A stretch of DNA of 64,000 nucleotides. It comes from PSRI01 sp041484195. Its GTDB lineage: Bacteria > Bacteroidota > Bacteroidia > Chitinophagales > Chitinophagaceae. How positions within the stretch are numbered: position 1 is the first letter of the stretch; each line of letters opens with the position of its first letter. The notes under the pieces are model-generated. The model worked only from the letters and a program-made list of their open reading frames with translations. It was not told where the DNA came from and ran no database searches. The stretch lies in assembly GCA_041484195.1 (NCBI GenBank), contig JBGPHC010000007.1:62001-126000 (forward strand), written 5' to 3'. The translations under genes and the position numbers were made by a program. Shown piece after piece: positions 18,306 through 27,787 of the stretch.

Positions 18306-19313
18306 ATGATAGATCTGTCCATAATTATAGTCAACTACAATTCATTCCAATTAACCTTGGAATGTATTCACAGCCTCATGACCAAGACTAAATCTATTTC
18401 GTTTGAAATCATAGTTGTTGACAATGATTCTTCGGATGGATCTTCTCAGGAAATCTTGGGAAATGTTCCCTCCGTCAAATGGCTCCCCATGGGCTACAAC
18501 GCCGGATTTGCAAGGGCTAATAACGCCGGTATAAAGGCAGCGGGGGCGGAGACAGTGCTGCTGCTAAACCCGGATATCATCATTACGGATAATTCAGTTG
18601 CACAGTGCTATGAGAGACTTGACGCAAGTGAATATGTGGCGGCGGGCGTGCAATTGAGGAATCCGGATAACAGTCCCCAGATTTCCGGACATTATTTCAT
18701 GAAAGGTGGATTTAACCTGGTATTACCCCTGCCCTATTGGGGCGCTTTCCTGAAATGGATTGGAACCCTTCTCAGGACCCCAAGGCCCAGCATACCCCTT
18801 GCCGCAGAAATTCAGGAGGTGGATTGGATCAGCGGCGCCTTCCTGATGGTGAAGAAAAAGGCTTTGGAAAAAGCCGGACTCATGGATGAAGATTTCTTTC
18901 TTTACGCAGAAGAAGTGGAATGGTGCAGCCGTATCCGTAAACAGGGAAAACTCTGTATCTATGGCGACCTCGGCGCAATCCATCTCCAGGGGGAGGCCAT
19001 CAACAAAGACCAACAATCGAATAAAAAGGGCTATTATGGATTATATGACCGAAAAGATCTGCAACTCATGGTCTCTAATCATTTGCGGGTGCGCAAGCAA
19101 TATGGAGTGGGATGGTTCCTCTTCCTGCTTCTAAATTATACCTGGGGAGTGTTGGTGTATGCTGTAGTTGGATTTATTCATCGGCTCATTAGCTTCCGGA
19201 ATCCTTTCGGGCATTACACTAAAGTAGTCGCATTTGGAAAAAATGTATCCCGGATCTGGACTCTTGCGCCCACCATTATTCGCAACAAACCATATTTTTA
19301 TAAGATGCTTTAA
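18306..19313 (+). CDS. Family 2 glycosyltransferase, rhamnosyltransferase-like (WbbL type)
   Basis: 335 residues. Motifs are IIIVNYNSFQLTLECIHS, VVDNDSSDGSS, GYNAGFARANNAGI and LLNPDIII, then WISGAFLMVKKKALEKAG and DEDFFLYAEEVEWCSRIRK. These define the WbbL-like group that often transfers deoxyhexoses such as rhamnose. A hydrophobic segment near 265-290 suggests membrane association. This makes it the best candidate for using the CDP-deoxysugar made by the operon (inference). Last plus-strand gene; its TAA directly abuts the stop codon of the opposing gene. Confidence 0.87.
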   Translation: MIDLSIIIVNYNSFQLTLECIHSLMTKTKSISFEIIVVDNDSSDGSSQEILGNVPSVKWLPMGYNAGFARANNAGIKAAGAETVLLLNPDIIITDNSVAQCYERLDASEYVAAGVQLRNPDNSPQISGHYFMKGGFNLVLPLPYWGAFLKWIGTLLRTPRPSIPLAAEIQEVDWISGAFLMVKKKALEKAGLMDEDFFLYAEEVEWCSRIRKQGKLCIYGDLGAIHLQGEAINKDQQSNKKGYYGLYDRKDLQLMVSNHLRVRKQYGVGWFLFLLLNYTWGVLVYAVVGFIHRLISFRNPFGHYTKVVAFGKNVSRIWTLAPTIIRNKPYFYKML

Positions 19314-20228
19314 TCAGCGGTTGAATAATCCCTTCAACGCGTCTATCCTGAACCGTATCACCGGCATGGCTTTGGCAGGATTTCCCTGAAGAACATAAAT
19401 AGCTGACAGGACAAGGGAAGCTCCCAGTTTGAACAGGTATTCAAGCACCTTATTGAAATATGCAAATCCCCCCCTGGCAAGCATTCTTACACGCTCACCC
19501 CTGCCGATACCCGAAGCCACACGGTACATATATTCCCGCGTCAGTTTGTTGGTTTCCACTACATGCTCCACCACGACGGATGGATCATAATAAATTTTGC
19601 CTCCACCTGATTGTAGCTTCAGGAAGAAATCTTTCCCCTCTCCACCAATGCGCAGAGTCCCTGCCACACCTGGCAAGTCAGTATTGAACCCCCCAATCTG
19701 GTCAAAGGCTTTCTTCCGGACAACCATATTGGACTCCAGGGGGTATTTGCCAGCCTTGAACGGGACCACTTGCGGACTATAATCGAAATTTCCAACAAGG
19801 GAAGCCACAAAATGCGACATCCATTTGGGCTCTTCGGGTATGTATCTTGGTATGATGCGACCACCCATGCCAGTGGCATCTTGATGAGATTCAAAAAATC
19901 GAATGATCCTTTCCAGGAAATCAGGTTGAGCGATGGCGTCATCGTCCATGAATGCCAACAAAGCTGCGACCGAGGCCGTGGCGCCGGTATTCCGGGCAAA
20001 TGAAGCCCCCTGCCTGGTCTCTGTGAGATAACGAATATTATAGTCGGGATGGCCGGCAATATAGTCCCGACATATTTGAGCCGTATTGTCACTGCTGTTA
20101 TTGTCCACCACAATCACTTCGTAGAGCGATTTTGGGAGACCCTGATGATAAAGGCTGTCCAGGGCCTGGATAATATAATCCTGCCTGTTATAAGAACAAA
20201 TAATCACAGATATTTTCAATTGCTGCAT
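19314..20228 (-). CDS. Family 2 glycosyltransferase, convergent to the operon
   Basis: 304 residues. GT-A motifs are ISVIICSYNRQDYIIQALDS, VVDNNSSDNTAQI, GASFARNTGA and FMDDDAIAQPDF. The RIGGEGKDFFLKL region carries the acidic active-site residues. A hydrophobic C-terminal segment (LFKLGASLVLSAIYVLQG) points to membrane association. It faces the operon tail to tail with zero bases between the two stop codons (TAA 19311-19313; TGA complement 19314-19316). Confidence 0.87.
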   Translation of the reverse strand: MQQLKISVIICSYNRQDYIIQALDSLYHQGLPKSLYEVIVVDNNSSDNTAQICRDYIAGHPDYNIRYLTETRQGASFARNTGATASVAALLAFMDDDAIAQPDFLERIIRFFESHQDATGMGGRIIPRYIPEEPKWMSHFVASLVGNFDYSPQVVPFKAGKYPLESNMVVRKKAFDQIGGFNTDLPGVAGTLRIGGEGKDFFLKLQSGGGKIYYDPSVVVEHVVETNKLTREYMYRVASGIGRGERVRMLARGGFAYFNKVLEYLFKLGASLVLSAIYVLQGNPAKAMPVIRFRIDALKGLFNR

Positions 20229-20410
20229 GGCCTTACCGGGATTGGCTCCAAAGATAATGCTGATCCCTCATTCCTTCCCGGATGCGCGACACGAGAGTTT
20301 TGCATTCTGATTTTCCTGATAATTGTTTTCAAATGAATAGTGCTGATTAAACAGCCGCCTTATGAAAGAAATATTCAGATTCTTAGGCAATTGTTACCAG
20401 TCTTTTGATC

Positions 20411-22924
20411 TCATGAAGCTGTCTTGGCCCGGTTCTTCCACTGCATGAACAATCCCCCGGCAAAAATCAATACTAAAATGACTGAGAAAATACTCGTTAG
20501 CGTTCTGCCTTTATAATATCCAGGTGGTTCAAACCGGAATTCAATATTGTGCTGCCCCGCAGGCAAAGCGAGTCCCCTCAGCACATAATTCACTTTCACA
20601 ATGGGCAATTGTTTCCCGTCAACGAAAGACTTCCATCCGGCATCATAATAGATCTCACTGAAAACCGCGAACTGGTTAGCGCTTGAATTGGAATGATAGG
20701 TGACAATTTCGTAATCATTTTTTAGAAGGCTGATCGTAGCTGCTGAATCGAACTGGGGACTAAAAGGAATCCCTGATTTGAACTTTTCCTGCACGATGGC
20801 GGTATCCTTCGGATTGAAATGATCAAGGGCGTCCATTTCTGCCTTATCGTCCTTCACAAATTTGATGGCCCTTACAAACCAACAATTTCCCAATGCGGAA
20901 TCATTTCTTTGGAAATTAGCCGTCTGCAAAGTCCTTGGATCACGTTGAATGAAATATTTCGTATTCAGCATATTGAATACCTGCATGTTTGGAGGGCGCT
21001 TGCCCATCTGGTGCTCAATCAAATCCTGGTAGATGATCAATTTAGCAGGATGATAGCCGCCAATAGAATGATAATAATAGGATGTAATATTCTCTGTCCA
21101 TGCATCGCCACCCACATTGAATACACGGAAGAAACTGCTGTCTTTTTGTAAGGCATCATCCGCAGCTGTCTTTTGAAATGGAAGGTCATTTTCCTCCCGT
21201 TCCACGTAATTATCTGCATTCAAATAATGAAGATCAATGGCAATCAGGTCGATGAATGAGAAAATCAATATGCCAAGGATCACCGGCATCGGTTTCAGCT
21301 TATTTCTCAAAAACAGGAAAATGAGGATCACAGGCACGGCAATAAATGCTAATGACCGGAGTATATCATCCAGCATCATAGTCTTTCTGTCTGATTTCAT
21401 GCCCTCAAAAAAGGGATTTATAGCCTGGATGATTTCGGGTTGATTGATTTGCCGGATTTGCCTCATGGCGCTACGGTCCTGTTCATTCTGGAAATCAGAT
21501 GAAATATAAAGAATGAGTACCAGCAGGAATATCCCGCCAGTGATTATCAATGCCTTTTTAAAAGGTTTAATAAAGACCTTCCTGTCGGGCGCATTGATGA
21601 TAGTATTCAGGCCCAAAACTGCGCCTAGTGGTATTAGTAACTGTGGAACCAACAATATCATGGAAGGTGCCCTGAATTTATTGTAGAGTGGCAGGTATTT
21701 GTACAAGAGAGAATTGAACCCGTCAAAATAACTTCCCCAGGACATCAGGATGGTAAGAATCACTGCAGTGAGGATCCATCCTCTGTATTTGTTGTCAATT
21801 ACCACCATTCCAAGAATGAAAAGAAAGCAGATAATGGCCCCCACATAAGGAGGTCCTGAGGTGCCCACAGCGCCATTATTGGATATCCCTCCCCAATAGG
21901 ATCCCAGGAGATTCATGAGTCCCACGCCAGTATGTTCCTGCACCGCATTGATATTTTCCTGACCCAGGGTCTGCAAAGCTTCAAATGCCTTTGACTGGTC
22001 CTGCGATATTTCCATTTGGCTGCTTCCACCGTAGAATCGCGGAAACATCATGACCAGGGGTTCTGTCTTATACACGCTGTAGGCAAATGCATAGTCTTTG
22101 TCGAGTCCGGTTTTGGAATGTATTCCCGATGAATTATCCGCGAGGACAGATGTTCCCCCTCTTATGGTCTCTTTCTGGTATTCATAGGTGGAGAGGAGGT
22201 TGACCGCATTGGTGAGCAGACCCACAGTGGCAGCAATCAGTGTTAATCCGAGAGATATAAACATTTGCTTATACTCTTTAGCCCTGATCCAGCGAATGAT
22301 ATAGGCGATGGTCATGATACCCGCCACTAAAAAGAAATAATAATCCACCTGTGGATGATTCATGGCCACCATAACCGAAGCGACAAGGGCTGTCAGGGCC
22401 ACTCCTATCCAATATTTGCGTTCATAGATCAATATTATGGAACCAAGTAACGCCGGCATATAAGCGATAGACCACATTTTGGTATTATGCCCCACTGCTA
22501 TGATAACAGGATCATAGGTAGCGTAGGCGAAGCTCAGGGCGCCGATCATGCCCACATAAGGATTTACCCTGAGCACTATGCAAAGGAAATAGAAACAGAT
22601 ACAGGCCAGGAAAAAAAACTGGATAGGAATTGGCAGGCCCAGGGTGAGGATCGTATGCGCGACCCCAGGCACGATATTGTTGCCCTCGAATCCTATCTGG
22701 AAAGTGGGCATACCGCTGAACAGGCTGTTTGTCCACAAAGGATAGCGCCCGTGGGTATTCTTATATTCTACAGATTGCTGTATGGATCCCTTCCAGTTGG
22801 TGATATCATGCTGCTGAACCACTTTGCCCTCCAGTACCGGCTTACAGTAAATAACGGCTACGACCAGGAATACCACAACCGCTATCAGGTGAGGAACAAC
22901 TGACTTGAAATTGAAATTTTTCAT
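20411..22924 (-). CDS. YfhO-family multispanning membrane protein
   Basis: 837 residues with a dozen or more membrane spans and a periplasmic C-terminal domain. Family marks are DITNWKGSIQQSVEYKN early on, LWTNSLFSGMPTFQIGF, and the periplasmic ending with VNYVLRGLALPAGQHNIEFRFEP, seen in shorter pieces, before a final membrane span. YfhO-type proteins have a GT-C-like architecture and, in other bacteria, are linked to sugar modification of surface polymers. Next to a polysaccharide locus that role is plausible, but substrate and donor are unknown. Confidence 0.85.
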   Translation of the reverse strand: MKNFNFKSVVPHLIAVVVFLVVAVIYCKPVLEGKVVQQHDITNWKGSIQQSVEYKNTHGRYPLWTNSLFSGMPTFQIGFEGNNIVPGVAHTILTLGLPIPIQFFFLACICFYFLCIVLRVNPYVGMIGALSFAYATYDPVIIAVGHNTKMWSIAYMPALLGSIILIYERKYWIGVALTALVASVMVAMNHPQVDYYFFLVAGIMTIAYIIRWIRAKEYKQMFISLGLTLIAATVGLLTNAVNLLSTYEYQKETIRGGTSVLADNSSGIHSKTGLDKDYAFAYSVYKTEPLVMMFPRFYGGSSQMEISQDQSKAFEALQTLGQENINAVQEHTGVGLMNLLGSYWGGISNNGAVGTSGPPYVGAIICFLFILGMVVIDNKYRGWILTAVILTILMSWGSYFDGFNSLLYKYLPLYNKFRAPSMILLVPQLLIPLGAVLGLNTIINAPDRKVFIKPFKKALIITGGIFLLVLILYISSDFQNEQDRSAMRQIRQINQPEIIQAINPFFEGMKSDRKTMMLDDILRSLAFIAVPVILIFLFLRNKLKPMPVILGILIFSFIDLIAIDLHYLNADNYVEREENDLPFQKTAADDALQKDSSFFRVFNVGGDAWTENITSYYYHSIGGYHPAKLIIYQDLIEHQMGKRPPNMQVFNMLNTKYFIQRDPRTLQTANFQRNDSALGNCWFVRAIKFVKDDKAEMDALDHFNPKDTAIVQEKFKSGIPFSPQFDSAATISLLKNDYEIVTYHSNSSANQFAVFSEIYYDAGWKSFVDGKQLPIVKVNYVLRGLALPAGQHNIEFRFEPPGYYKGRTLTSIFSVILVLIFAGGLFMQWKNRAKTAS

Positions 22925-23015
22925 CTGGTTACTGAAGTTTAGGGAGCAAATTAATGCTATTTTTAGTCTTCATTTGGATTTTTACCCTTTCATTTTTTCA
23001 TCATCACCAAGGTCT

Positions 23016-23300
23016 ATGCGTTGGCTTTATTTCCTGTCCAGGCTGGCATTTATCTCAAATATCGCATTCCTCCTTTGCCTGGTTCTCAGGTATCGGAGTT
23101 TTATGGAAGAAAAAGATGTGCTAGCCACTTTGCTCATATTAGGATGGCTGCTACCACTGGGACTGAACGCGATCGTGAATATCACTCATTCTATCCTCTT
23201 TGTTGCAGGTAGGAGGGAATTATCTCCCGTGCCACAATGGTTGATCACTACCAATGCACTATTCTTTATTGTTCAAGCATATCTTTTTTTCATAGCATGA
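23016..23300 (+). CDS. Small membrane protein of unknown function
   Basis: ATG 23016 gives 94 residues. A longer frame reaches back to 22905, but it would overlap the YfhO gene start and its extra residues look non-coding. Three hydrophobic segments (about 3-22, 33-55, 72-92) are visible. It ends in ATGA, overlapping the start of the next gene, so it is translationally coupled to the transporter. Family not recognised. Confidence 0.6.
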   Translation: MRWLYFLSRLAFISNIAFLLCLVLRYRSFMEEKDVLATLLILGWLLPLGLNAIVNITHSILFVAGRRELSPVPQWLITTNALFFIVQAYLFFIA

Positions 23301-24079
23301 TCCATCATATTCTAAAAGACAAGCCTACCAAATTATTCATTGTGTTTACGGCTTTTTTTGTAGCCAATGCGCTGATAGCCGAATGTATTGGTGGGAAAAT
23401 ATTCTCCCTCGAAAAAGTATTCGGTCTTCAGCCGGCCAGTTTTACCTTATTCGGACAAAAGGATTTAGCATTTAACCTTACCTGTGGTGTTTTACTGTGG
23501 CCGCTTGAATTTGTAATGACCGATATTGTGAATGAATATTATGGACCCAGGGCCGTGAGAAGAATATCCTATACCGCCGTAGCCCTGATTTCCTATGCAT
23601 TTCTCATGTTCTACCTCGCCATTCATATTCCTTCGGCTGATTTCTGGCTTGGCAGCAAGACAGATAGTGGGATACCCAATATGCAGGTAGCGTTTAACGG
23701 GATATTCGGTCAGGGAATGTGGATCATTGCCGGCAGCCTGACAGCATTCCTCGTCAGCCAGATTGTGGACGTAACCGTATTTCACAAGATCAAAAAAATC
23801 ACTGGCGAAAAATGGGTCTGGCTCAGGGCAACCGGATCCACCGTCATTTCCCAGCTCATAGATAGTTTTATCGTTCTTTTCATAGCGTTCAAGCTGGGCA
23901 ATAACTGGAGCTGGCAGCTCGTGCTGGCCATATGCCTGGTAAATTATATCTATAAATTCACCATGGCCATCATTCTCACGCCACTCATTTATCTGATCGA
24001 AAAAAGAATTGAGAAATATGTGGGGCACGAAACGGCCATGAAGATGAAAAGAGCCGCAATGGGCAAAGAAGAAAATTAG
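23297..24079 (+). CDS. Queuosine precursor transporter (VUT/YhhQ family)
   Basis: 260 residues with about six membrane spans. Family features are FVANALIAECIGGKIFSL at the N-terminus, MTDIVNEYYGPRAVRR, FLVSQIVDVTVFHKIKK and STVISQLIDSFIVLFIAF. YhhQ imports the queuosine precursors preQ0 and preQ1. The start is taken at ATG 23297, which overlaps the previous stop. It converges with the Nudix gene, with the stop codons overlapping by 4 bp. Confidence 0.88.
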   Translation: MIHHILKDKPTKLFIVFTAFFVANALIAECIGGKIFSLEKVFGLQPASFTLFGQKDLAFNLTCGVLLWPLEFVMTDIVNEYYGPRAVRRISYTAVALISYAFLMFYLAIHIPSADFWLGSKTDSGIPNMQVAFNGIFGQGMWIIAGSLTAFLVSQIVDVTVFHKIKKITGEKWVWLRATGSTVISQLIDSFIVLFIAFKLGNNWSWQLVLAICLVNYIYKFTMAIILTPLIYLIEKRIEKYVGHETAMKMKRAAMGKEEN

Positions 24080-24540
24080 GGGAAATTCATTTTCCTCACC
24101 AGGCCGGCAACTACCATGTCAATGGGAAGGGTCAATTTATCTTCAGAAAAATCCTCCCAATTTATGAAGCGAAAGGTTTCGATTTCTCCCTTTTCCTCAT
24201 AGACAAAAAGTTGCTGCTCATCAAATTCAAATGGTCCTCCTCTCAATGGCACAGTAATGGGTTCCAGGGGTCTTGCATAGTAATAGATCGAAATAATCTG
24301 GTGCCCGGGGTTGAATGCCGAAAGCTGGAAGAAATCCGTAGTATAAATATGTTCTCCAATTTGTACTCTAAGATTCATTTCTTCCAAAAACTCCCTTTGC
24401 AGACAGTCTCTGGTCCCCTCACCGAATTCCAATCCGCCGCCGGGAAATTTTGTGTAGTAACTGCCCCTGATATATTCGTCACTTACCAATACCTGCTTTT
24501 GGTCGTTGATCAGGATCCCATATACCCTAACATTGAACAT
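24076..24540 (-). CDS. Nudix hydrolase
   Basis: 154 residues. The Nudix box is visible at about 35-57 as GGLEFGEGTRDCLQREFLEE, with its glutamates and the arginine in place. The short N-terminal strand region (VRVYGILINDQKQVLVSDE) is standard. It would hydrolyse a nucleoside diphosphate linked to another group. Substrate unknown, as usual for stand-alone members. Confidence 0.9.
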   Translation of the reverse strand: MFNVRVYGILINDQKQVLVSDEYIRGSYYTKFPGGGLEFGEGTRDCLQREFLEEMNLRVQIGEHIYTTDFFQLSAFNPGHQIISIYYYARPLEPITVPLRGGPFEFDEQQLFVYEEKGEIETFRFINWEDFSEDKLTLPIDMVVAGLVRKMNFP

Positions 24541-24620
24541 GGATCAAAATTTGAAAACAAATATAAGAACTTGAGGGAAGCCGGTTGGAAATCAGGAAAT
24601 GGTTTATATAGACGGAAGAC

Positions 24621-25559
24621 TCAGAACCATTTTCTCTTCATGAAATACCAACTGATCACAACCGACACCAAAAGGGATAGAATGATCGGGATATAAAATG
24701 CATGCGTGGAATTGGCATAAGGAATCGGAACGTTCATACCGTAGATGCCAGTAACAAGCGCAGGCAGCGAAAGCACTATGGTTATGGAAGTGAGCCGCTT
24801 CATGATATTGTTCAAGTTATTGCTGATGATGCTGGCGAATGCATCCAGTGTGCTACTTAGAATATTGGTATAAATATGGGCCATTTCCAGGCCTTGCGAC
24901 ATGTCCACCACATGGTCATTCAGAATTTCCTTTTCCTCATCATTCAGGCCCAGGAAATTGGTCCTTTCCAGTTTCATCAGCAGCAATTCATTGGAACGAA
25001 GTGCCGTCACAAAATAGACCAGGCTTTTCTGGATCCTCATTAATTCCAGCAATTCCTCATTCCGGTTGGAGTCATATAATTTCTTTTCGACGATATTCCG
25101 GCGGTGATTGATCTCCTTAAGGTATTCCATGAATGCCTGCGTGACCTTCTCGAAGATCTTGAGCACCATCATATTCTTCTTGTCGGGATGCCGGTTCGGA
25201 AAAGTGTTTAGGAATTTCTTAATGGCTCCATTCTCAAAGGAATTAACCGTTACAATTTGGTTATGCGTGAGTATAATGCAGATGGGAATAGTAATATAAT
25301 AAGCGTCACTTTCATTGAAAGAATTGTTTTCCGTGGGGGTTTTTATTACGATCAACTTGACATTGTCTTCCAGTTCAAACCTGGGCCTTTCGTCAATGTC
25401 AAGCGAGTCCTGGAGAAATTCAATGGGTATATCAAGAGCCTCAGAGACTTCTGCAAATTCTTCATGCTTGAGTGGGGGAAGAATATTGACCCATGTTTCG
25501 TTATCCGGCTTATCAATTGCCAGGGTCACTCCGTCAACGTTCTTGAAATATTGAATCAT
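24621..25559 (-). CDS. corA: CorA-family magnesium/divalent cation transporter
   Basis: 312 residues: an N-terminal cytoplasmic alpha/beta domain, a long helix region rich in charged residues (about 135-245), and two C-terminal membrane helices. The selectivity motif YGMN sits at the end of the first helix (TGIYGMNVPIPYAN). The basic C-terminal end MKRKWF is typical. 80 bp separates it from the Nudix gene on the same strand. Confidence 0.92.
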   Translation of the reverse strand: MIQYFKNVDGVTLAIDKPDNETWVNILPPLKHEEFAEVSEALDIPIEFLQDSLDIDERPRFELEDNVKLIVIKTPTENNSFNESDAYYITIPICIILTHNQIVTVNSFENGAIKKFLNTFPNRHPDKKNMMVLKIFEKVTQAFMEYLKEINHRRNIVEKKLYDSNRNEELLELMRIQKSLVYFVTALRSNELLLMKLERTNFLGLNDEEKEILNDHVVDMSQGLEMAHIYTNILSSTLDAFASIISNNLNNIMKRLTSITIVLSLPALVTGIYGMNVPIPYANSTHAFYIPIILSLLVSVVISWYFMKRKWF

Positions 25560-25607
25560 GGCGGAGCAAAGGTAAGGGGTATAGCAAATCGGGAATGCAG
25601 AATTTAC

Positions 25608-26393
25608 CTACTCTACCTCAATTTCTCCCTTGAAGACAAATTCAGCCGGGCCGCAGAGCCAGATATTAGTGTATAGATTTTCTTGTGTAAGGTCAAATTC
25701 AACACTGAGTTTGCCGCCGGGCGTATAAACGTCAACCTGGTTAAAGCCATTTTCATTGTGAGCAGCCATGAGTGCAGAGGCTACTACCCCGGTGCCGCAA
25801 CTGAGTGTTTCATCTTCAACACCCCTTTCATAAGTGCGGACAAAAATGGTATGCTCATTGAGATGCTCCACAAAATTAACATTGATGCCTTCCGCCGCGA
25901 ATTCCTTACTGTTCCTGATCTCCCGGCCTTCTTCCTTAACATTAATGTCCCTGACGTCAGTTGTGAATTTCACAAAATGAGGTGACCCGGTGTTTAGGAT
26001 ATGTTCCTCGTAACGGTTCTCGACTTCGCGTACGTCCTGCATTTTGAGTCTAACCCATCCATTGAGATCTATTTCCGCCTCATGCTTACCATCGGTCGCC
26101 ATGAATTGATATAAGGGTTTATGAATACCCAATTGATACGCGAATTTCACCATGCACCTTCCTCCATTGCCACACATGGAGCTCTCGCGTCCATCGGCAT
26201 TATAATACTTCATTTCGAAATCATAGCCGGGCTTCTCATTCAGAAGCATCAGCCCATCTGCGCCAACGCCGAAACTCCGCTTGCAAATGAATTCAACCTG
26301 GGCATTGTTGAGAGCGGCATATTCATTTTTCCGGTTGTCAAGAATCACAAAATCATTTCCGGTTCCCTGGTATTTATAAAATGATATATTCAT
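25608..26393 (-). CDS. dapF: Diaminopimelate epimerase
   Basis: Converts LL- to meso-diaminopimelate for lysine and peptidoglycan. ATG at 26393 gives 261 residues, beginning MNISFYKYQGTGNDFVILDN; the longer frame to 26579 adds a non-homologous extension overlapping the phosphorylase gene. Both catalytic cysteines are present, in CGNGGRCMVKFA (near residue 70) and SCGTGVVASALMA (near 210). Reads toward corA with 48 bp between. Confidence 0.95.
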   Translation of the reverse strand: MNISFYKYQGTGNDFVILDNRKNEYAALNNAQVEFICKRSFGVGADGLMLLNEKPGYDFEMKYYNADGRESSMCGNGGRCMVKFAYQLGIHKPLYQFMATDGKHEAEIDLNGWVRLKMQDVREVENRYEEHILNTGSPHFVKFTTDVRDINVKEEGREIRNSKEFAAEGINVNFVEHLNEHTIFVRTYERGVEDETLSCGTGVVASALMAAHNENGFNQVDVYTPGGKLSVEFDLTQENLYTNIWLCGPAEFVFKGEIEVE

Positions 26394-26449
26394 AACAGAA
26401 GGTCCACGCCATTTAGTAAAATGATGACCGCAAATGTAACAAGATTTGA

Positions 26450-27337
26450 CTATGGAATGACGGGTATGCCGGCAATTATATCCAGGCACTTCCTGATTAA
26501 ACGATTTATCGTGGTATTTCCATCCCTGCTGAATTCTTTGCTCACGCGGTTCGCCACTATGGCGCTCAGGCTCAGGCAATGGTGACCCAATAGTTTCCCC
26601 AATCCGTAGATCCCTGCCGTTTCCATTTCAAAATTGGCGATCCGGTGCTGGCCGAATTGAAATTGGGTCAGACGGTTTAGCAGGTCTGGACTACTTAAAC
26701 CCAGGCGGAGAATCCTTCCCTGCGGGCCATAAAAGCCGGGGCAGGTAATTGTTATACCCTGATGAAAATCGCGCACAAAATGCTTGAGTAAAGCAGGACT
26801 GACGCTGCTGATATAGGGCCTTGCAAATTGATTGTGTAATTGGGTTTGGGTGATGAAGGCATGCAGGAGCTGCTTCTCTTCCTCGTTATTTTCAGTACGA
26901 TAGAAATTCATCAGGTTATCAATACCCAAACCATGGGTGCTGGCTACAAAACTATCCACCTCTATTTCCTGCTGAAGAGAACCGGCTGTACCTATCCGAA
27001 TGATATTGAGTGTCGTCAATTTGTCCTTTATGGTGCGGCTCCCGAGATCAATATTCACCAGGGCGTCCAATTCATTCAATACAATATCAATATTATCCGT
27101 TCCGATGCCTGTAGAAATCACCGACAATCTCTTTTTCCCTAACCAACCCGTATGGGTAACGAATTCCCGGTGCTGAATCTCGAATTCAATATGGTCCAAA
27201 AACTTACTTACTTCTCCCACCCTCTCAGGATCACCCACCGTAATAATATCATGGGCCAGTTCTTCGGGTTTTAGATTCAGGTGGTAAATGGCGCCCCTGG
27301 GGTTGATGATTAATTCAGATTCGGGTATTCTCTGCAT
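26450..27337 (-). CDS. Nucleoside phosphorylase (uridine phosphorylase-like)
   Basis: 295 residues of the PNP/UDP type 1 family. The phosphate-binding loop region is DIITVGDPERVGEVSKFLD, with ISTGIGTDNIDIVLNELDAL and RIGTAGSL for ribose and phosphate contacts. NFEMETAGIYGLGKLLGH contains the E-M-E motif that holds the ribose. It cleaves a ribonucleoside to base and ribose-1-phosphate; uridine is the likeliest substrate by family. Confidence 0.87.
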   Translation of the reverse strand: MQRIPESELIINPRGAIYHLNLKPEELAHDIITVGDPERVGEVSKFLDHIEFEIQHREFVTHTGWLGKKRLSVISTGIGTDNIDIVLNELDALVNIDLGSRTIKDKLTTLNIIRIGTAGSLQQEIEVDSFVASTHGLGIDNLMNFYRTENNEEEKQLLHAFITQTQLHNQFARPYISSVSPALLKHFVRDFHQGITITCPGFYGPQGRILRLGLSSPDLLNRLTQFQFGQHRIANFEMETAGIYGLGKLLGHHCLSLSAIVANRVSKEFSRDGNTTINRLIRKCLDIIAGIPVIP

Positions 27338-27513
27338 ATTTGAGACCGATGGTGTGGTATTTTATTTTGCTTCAGGGAAAACAGTCCTGAAAATATAAAT
27401 TCCTTGCTTTATTTTGAGGAAGCTCCGGCTTGAAGCTCCGGTATTAACGAATCTGAAAGCCCGAATTTAACATTTACAAACAAAAATATCCTATTTTCGC
27501 AACCCGGTAAAAT

Positions 27514-27584
27514 GGTCCTGTGGCCGAGTGGCTAGGCAGAGCTCTGCAAAAGCTCCTACAGCGGTTCGAATCCGCTCGGGACCT
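27514..27584 (+). tRNA. tRNA-Cys (anticodon GCA)
   Basis: Acceptor GGTCCTG (27514-27520) pairs with CGGGACC (27577-27583), with one T-G pair. The D arm is GCC/GGC. The anticodon stem is GAGCT/AGCTC with loop CTGCAAA, anticodon GCA at 27546-27548. The T arm is AGCGG/CCGCT with loop TTCGAAT. The discriminator is T27584, the base expected for cysteine. Upstream TATTTTCG at 27492-27499 is a one-mismatch -7 box. Confidence 0.95.
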
Positions 27585-27610
27585 CAACCAGAATACAAAT
27601 AACGTAAAGG

Positions 27611-27644
27611 CCTGCTGATGACTTATCAGCAGGTCTTATTCTTT
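27611..27644 (+). terminator. Intrinsic terminator after tRNA-Cys
   Basis: CCTGCTGAT (27611-27619) and ATCAGCAGG (27625-27633) form a perfect 9-bp stem with a 5-nt loop, followed by the T-rich TCTTATTCTTT. It lies 26 bp after the tRNA. Confidence 0.8.
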
Positions 27645-27787
27645 AACGCCCCGGCAGAATTATTTGAATGTGATTCAGGGATTACTCATTCAGGGAAGTG
27701 TAAATGTCTAATAATAGATCATAATAGAAGCTAAAACCTGAAGCCGGAATTGAAAATCCTGCATATTCCTGCCCCAATAATCCGCAA

